DNA from: an uncultured Holdemania sp.
GTDB taxonomy: Bacteria; Bacillota_I; Bacilli_A; Erysipelotrichales; Erysipelotrichaceae
DNA length: 54,589 bases
Assembly (NCBI GenBank): GCA_904395815.1
Contig: CAJFOC010000020.1
Span: forward strand, 1-54,589
Direction: 5' to 3'
How positions within the stretch are numbered: position 1 is the first letter of the stretch; every line of letters starts with the position of its first letter. The translations under genes were made by a program, and so were the position numbers. Under the pieces are notes generated by a model, which was not told the origin of the DNA, made no database searches, and saw nothing but the letters and a program-made list of their open reading frames with translations. Shown piece by piece: positions 53,965 through 54,589 of the stretch.

Positions 53965-53993
53965 TTGACTTACTTCGTAAATAAGATTAAAAT
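53965..53993 (+). promoter_or_regulatory. Candidate promoter of the recombinase gene
   Basis: TTGACT (53965-53970), 17-base spacer, TAAAAT (53988-53993), inside the repeat region. Confidence 0.5.
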
Positions 53994-54028
53994 AAGTCAC
54001 AGATCAAGTTTTTGTTCGTTTTACGAAA

Positions 54029-54043
54029 GTACACGTTTTTGAA
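54029..54043. repeat. Inverted repeat, right copy
   Basis: GTACACGTTTTTGAA, the exact reverse complement of 53894-53908. Inside these arms lies a further pair, TTCGTAAA near 53974 and TTTACGAA near 54020. Confidence 0.8.
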
Positions 54044-54052
54044 ATAGGAATT
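54036..54052. repeat. 17-bp direct repeat, copy 2
   Basis: Same 17 bases as 53910-53926, overlapping the right inverted arm; followed by GACAGGAA as the left copy is followed by the similar CAATCAGGAA. Confidence 0.8.
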
Positions 54053-54113
54053 GACAGGAATTGGAATTTTTCTTTTCCTGATTCTGTGATTAACTGAATC
54101 AGGAGGAGGGATG

Positions 54114-54509
54114 ATGATGTCACAGCTTGTTTACGGATATATTCGCGTTTCCAGCAAAGATCAGAAACTGGACCGGCAACGCCGGCAGATGCTGGAATAC
54201 GGCATACCTCAGTCCTGCATCGTTGCCGATAAGCAGAGCGGGAAAGATTTTCGGCGGCCGGGGTATCAGCGGCTGACCCGAAAGAGAATCCGGCCTGGCG
54301 ATGTGCTTGTCATACAGAGTCTGGATCGTCTGGGAAGGAATTATCAGGAAATCAAGGATGAATGGAAATATCTTGTCAGAGAGCGGAAGGTCAGCATCCG
54401 GGTGCTGGATATGCCGTTGCTGGATACTGCGGCCGATCAGGATCTGATCGGTACGCTGATTTCCAACCTGGTGCTGGAACTGCTTTCCTTTGTGGCGGAA
54501 AATTATTAA
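54114..54509 (+). CDS. Serine recombinase (resolvase/invertase), catalytic domain only, truncated
   Basis: Site-specific recombinase of the serine family. The visible 131 residues start YGYIRVSSKDQKLDRQ (nucleophile serine in VSS) and include KDFRRPGYQRL and VIQSLDRLGRNYQEI. The protein ends LELLSFVAENY just where the family normally continues into the long E-helix (AENERxxIRxRQ) and the HTH domain, so the DNA-binding part is missing. The following bases are AT-rich and not recognisable, so an insertion or deletion may have cut it. Three ATGs (54111, 54114, 54117) follow AGGAGGAGGG; I used 54114. Probably inactive alone. Confidence 0.75.
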   Translation: MMSQLVYGYIRVSSKDQKLDRQRRQMLEYGIPQSCIVADKQSGKDFRRPGYQRLTRKRIRPGDVLVIQSLDRLGRNYQEIKDEWKYLVRERKVSIRVLDMPLLDTAADQDLIGTLISNLVLELLSFVAENY

Positions 54510-54589
54510 TGTCAATAATAAAACAACCAAAAATGTTGCTGAGAATTTTACCAATTTTGATTATTTGGTTTGTTCATCTTTGCTTTGTG

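Overview
The window reads as one stretch of a low-to-mid-GC Firmicutes chromosome. The gene set fits the Erysipelotrichia (a Holdemania-like relative is my best guess, inferred from gene content, not from a search). Support comes from the Firmicutes-type pyr operon with PyrK and class-1B PyrD, a PyrR gene, MraZ-led cell-wall genes in the Bacillus order (mraZ-rsmH-ftsL-pbpB-spoVD-murE-mraY-murD), a sufCDSUB operon, TmcAL, YneF, YhaM, and a one-piece anaerobic pyruvate:ferredoxin oxidoreductase. Promoters with TATAAT boxes and Rho-independent terminators are easy to see. No rRNA, tRNA or CRISPR array was found.

Layout. 1-1300: an AT-rich accessory edge with the 3' part of a helical-repeat (RNPP/Rgg-like) protein, a tiny secreted cysteine-rich peptide gene and a structured non-coding stretch. 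1355-3311: small envelope-related genes (orphan 111-aa protein, YneF, a monofunctional glycosyltransferase, a lipoprotein). 3342-12990: the complete de novo UMP operon pyrB-pyrC-carA-carB-pyrK-pyrD-pyrF-pyrE behind a leader that looks like a PyrR attenuator. 13063-18259: PHP phosphoesterase, YebC, TagD, TmcAL (opposite strand), an alpha/beta hydrolase, and the YceD-L32 pair. 18448-28136: the cell division and wall cluster, which stops after murD. 28135-31686: an orphan Spo0A-type DNA-binding domain (opposite strand), an RlmI-like methyltransferase, pyrR, and an M42 aminopeptidase. 31773-44332: MATE transporter, PFOR, a lipid glycosylation group (GT4, flippase-like membrane protein, and a GT4 fused to a full RecX), YhaM, a CpsB-type phosphatase, and a second MATE. 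44403-47995 (minus strand): HIT protein, DUF362 ferredoxin-like protein, and two paralogous SurA/PrsA-type foldases. 48144-53570: sufC-sufD-sufS-sufU-sufB followed by 5-formyl-THF cyclo-ligase. 53635-54589: a small orphan gene, a region of inverted and direct repeats, and a serine recombinase cut off after its catalytic domain.

Functional links. PyrR, encoded about 27 kb from the pyr operon, probably senses UMP and acts on the pyrB leader; the leader hairpin keeps the PyrR-type loop with compensating stem changes. MraZ probably binds four GTGG boxes at exact 10-bp spacing in front of its own gene. The wall enzymes (MurE, MraY, MurD, two class B PBPs, the GT51 enzyme) share one pathway.

The least ordinary items are the glycosyltransferase-RecX fusion, the stand-alone Spo0A DNA-binding domain next to spoVD-type wall genes with a 0A-box-like site in its upstream region, the secreted four-cysteine peptide beside an RNPP-like protein, and the repeat array next to the truncated resolvase.
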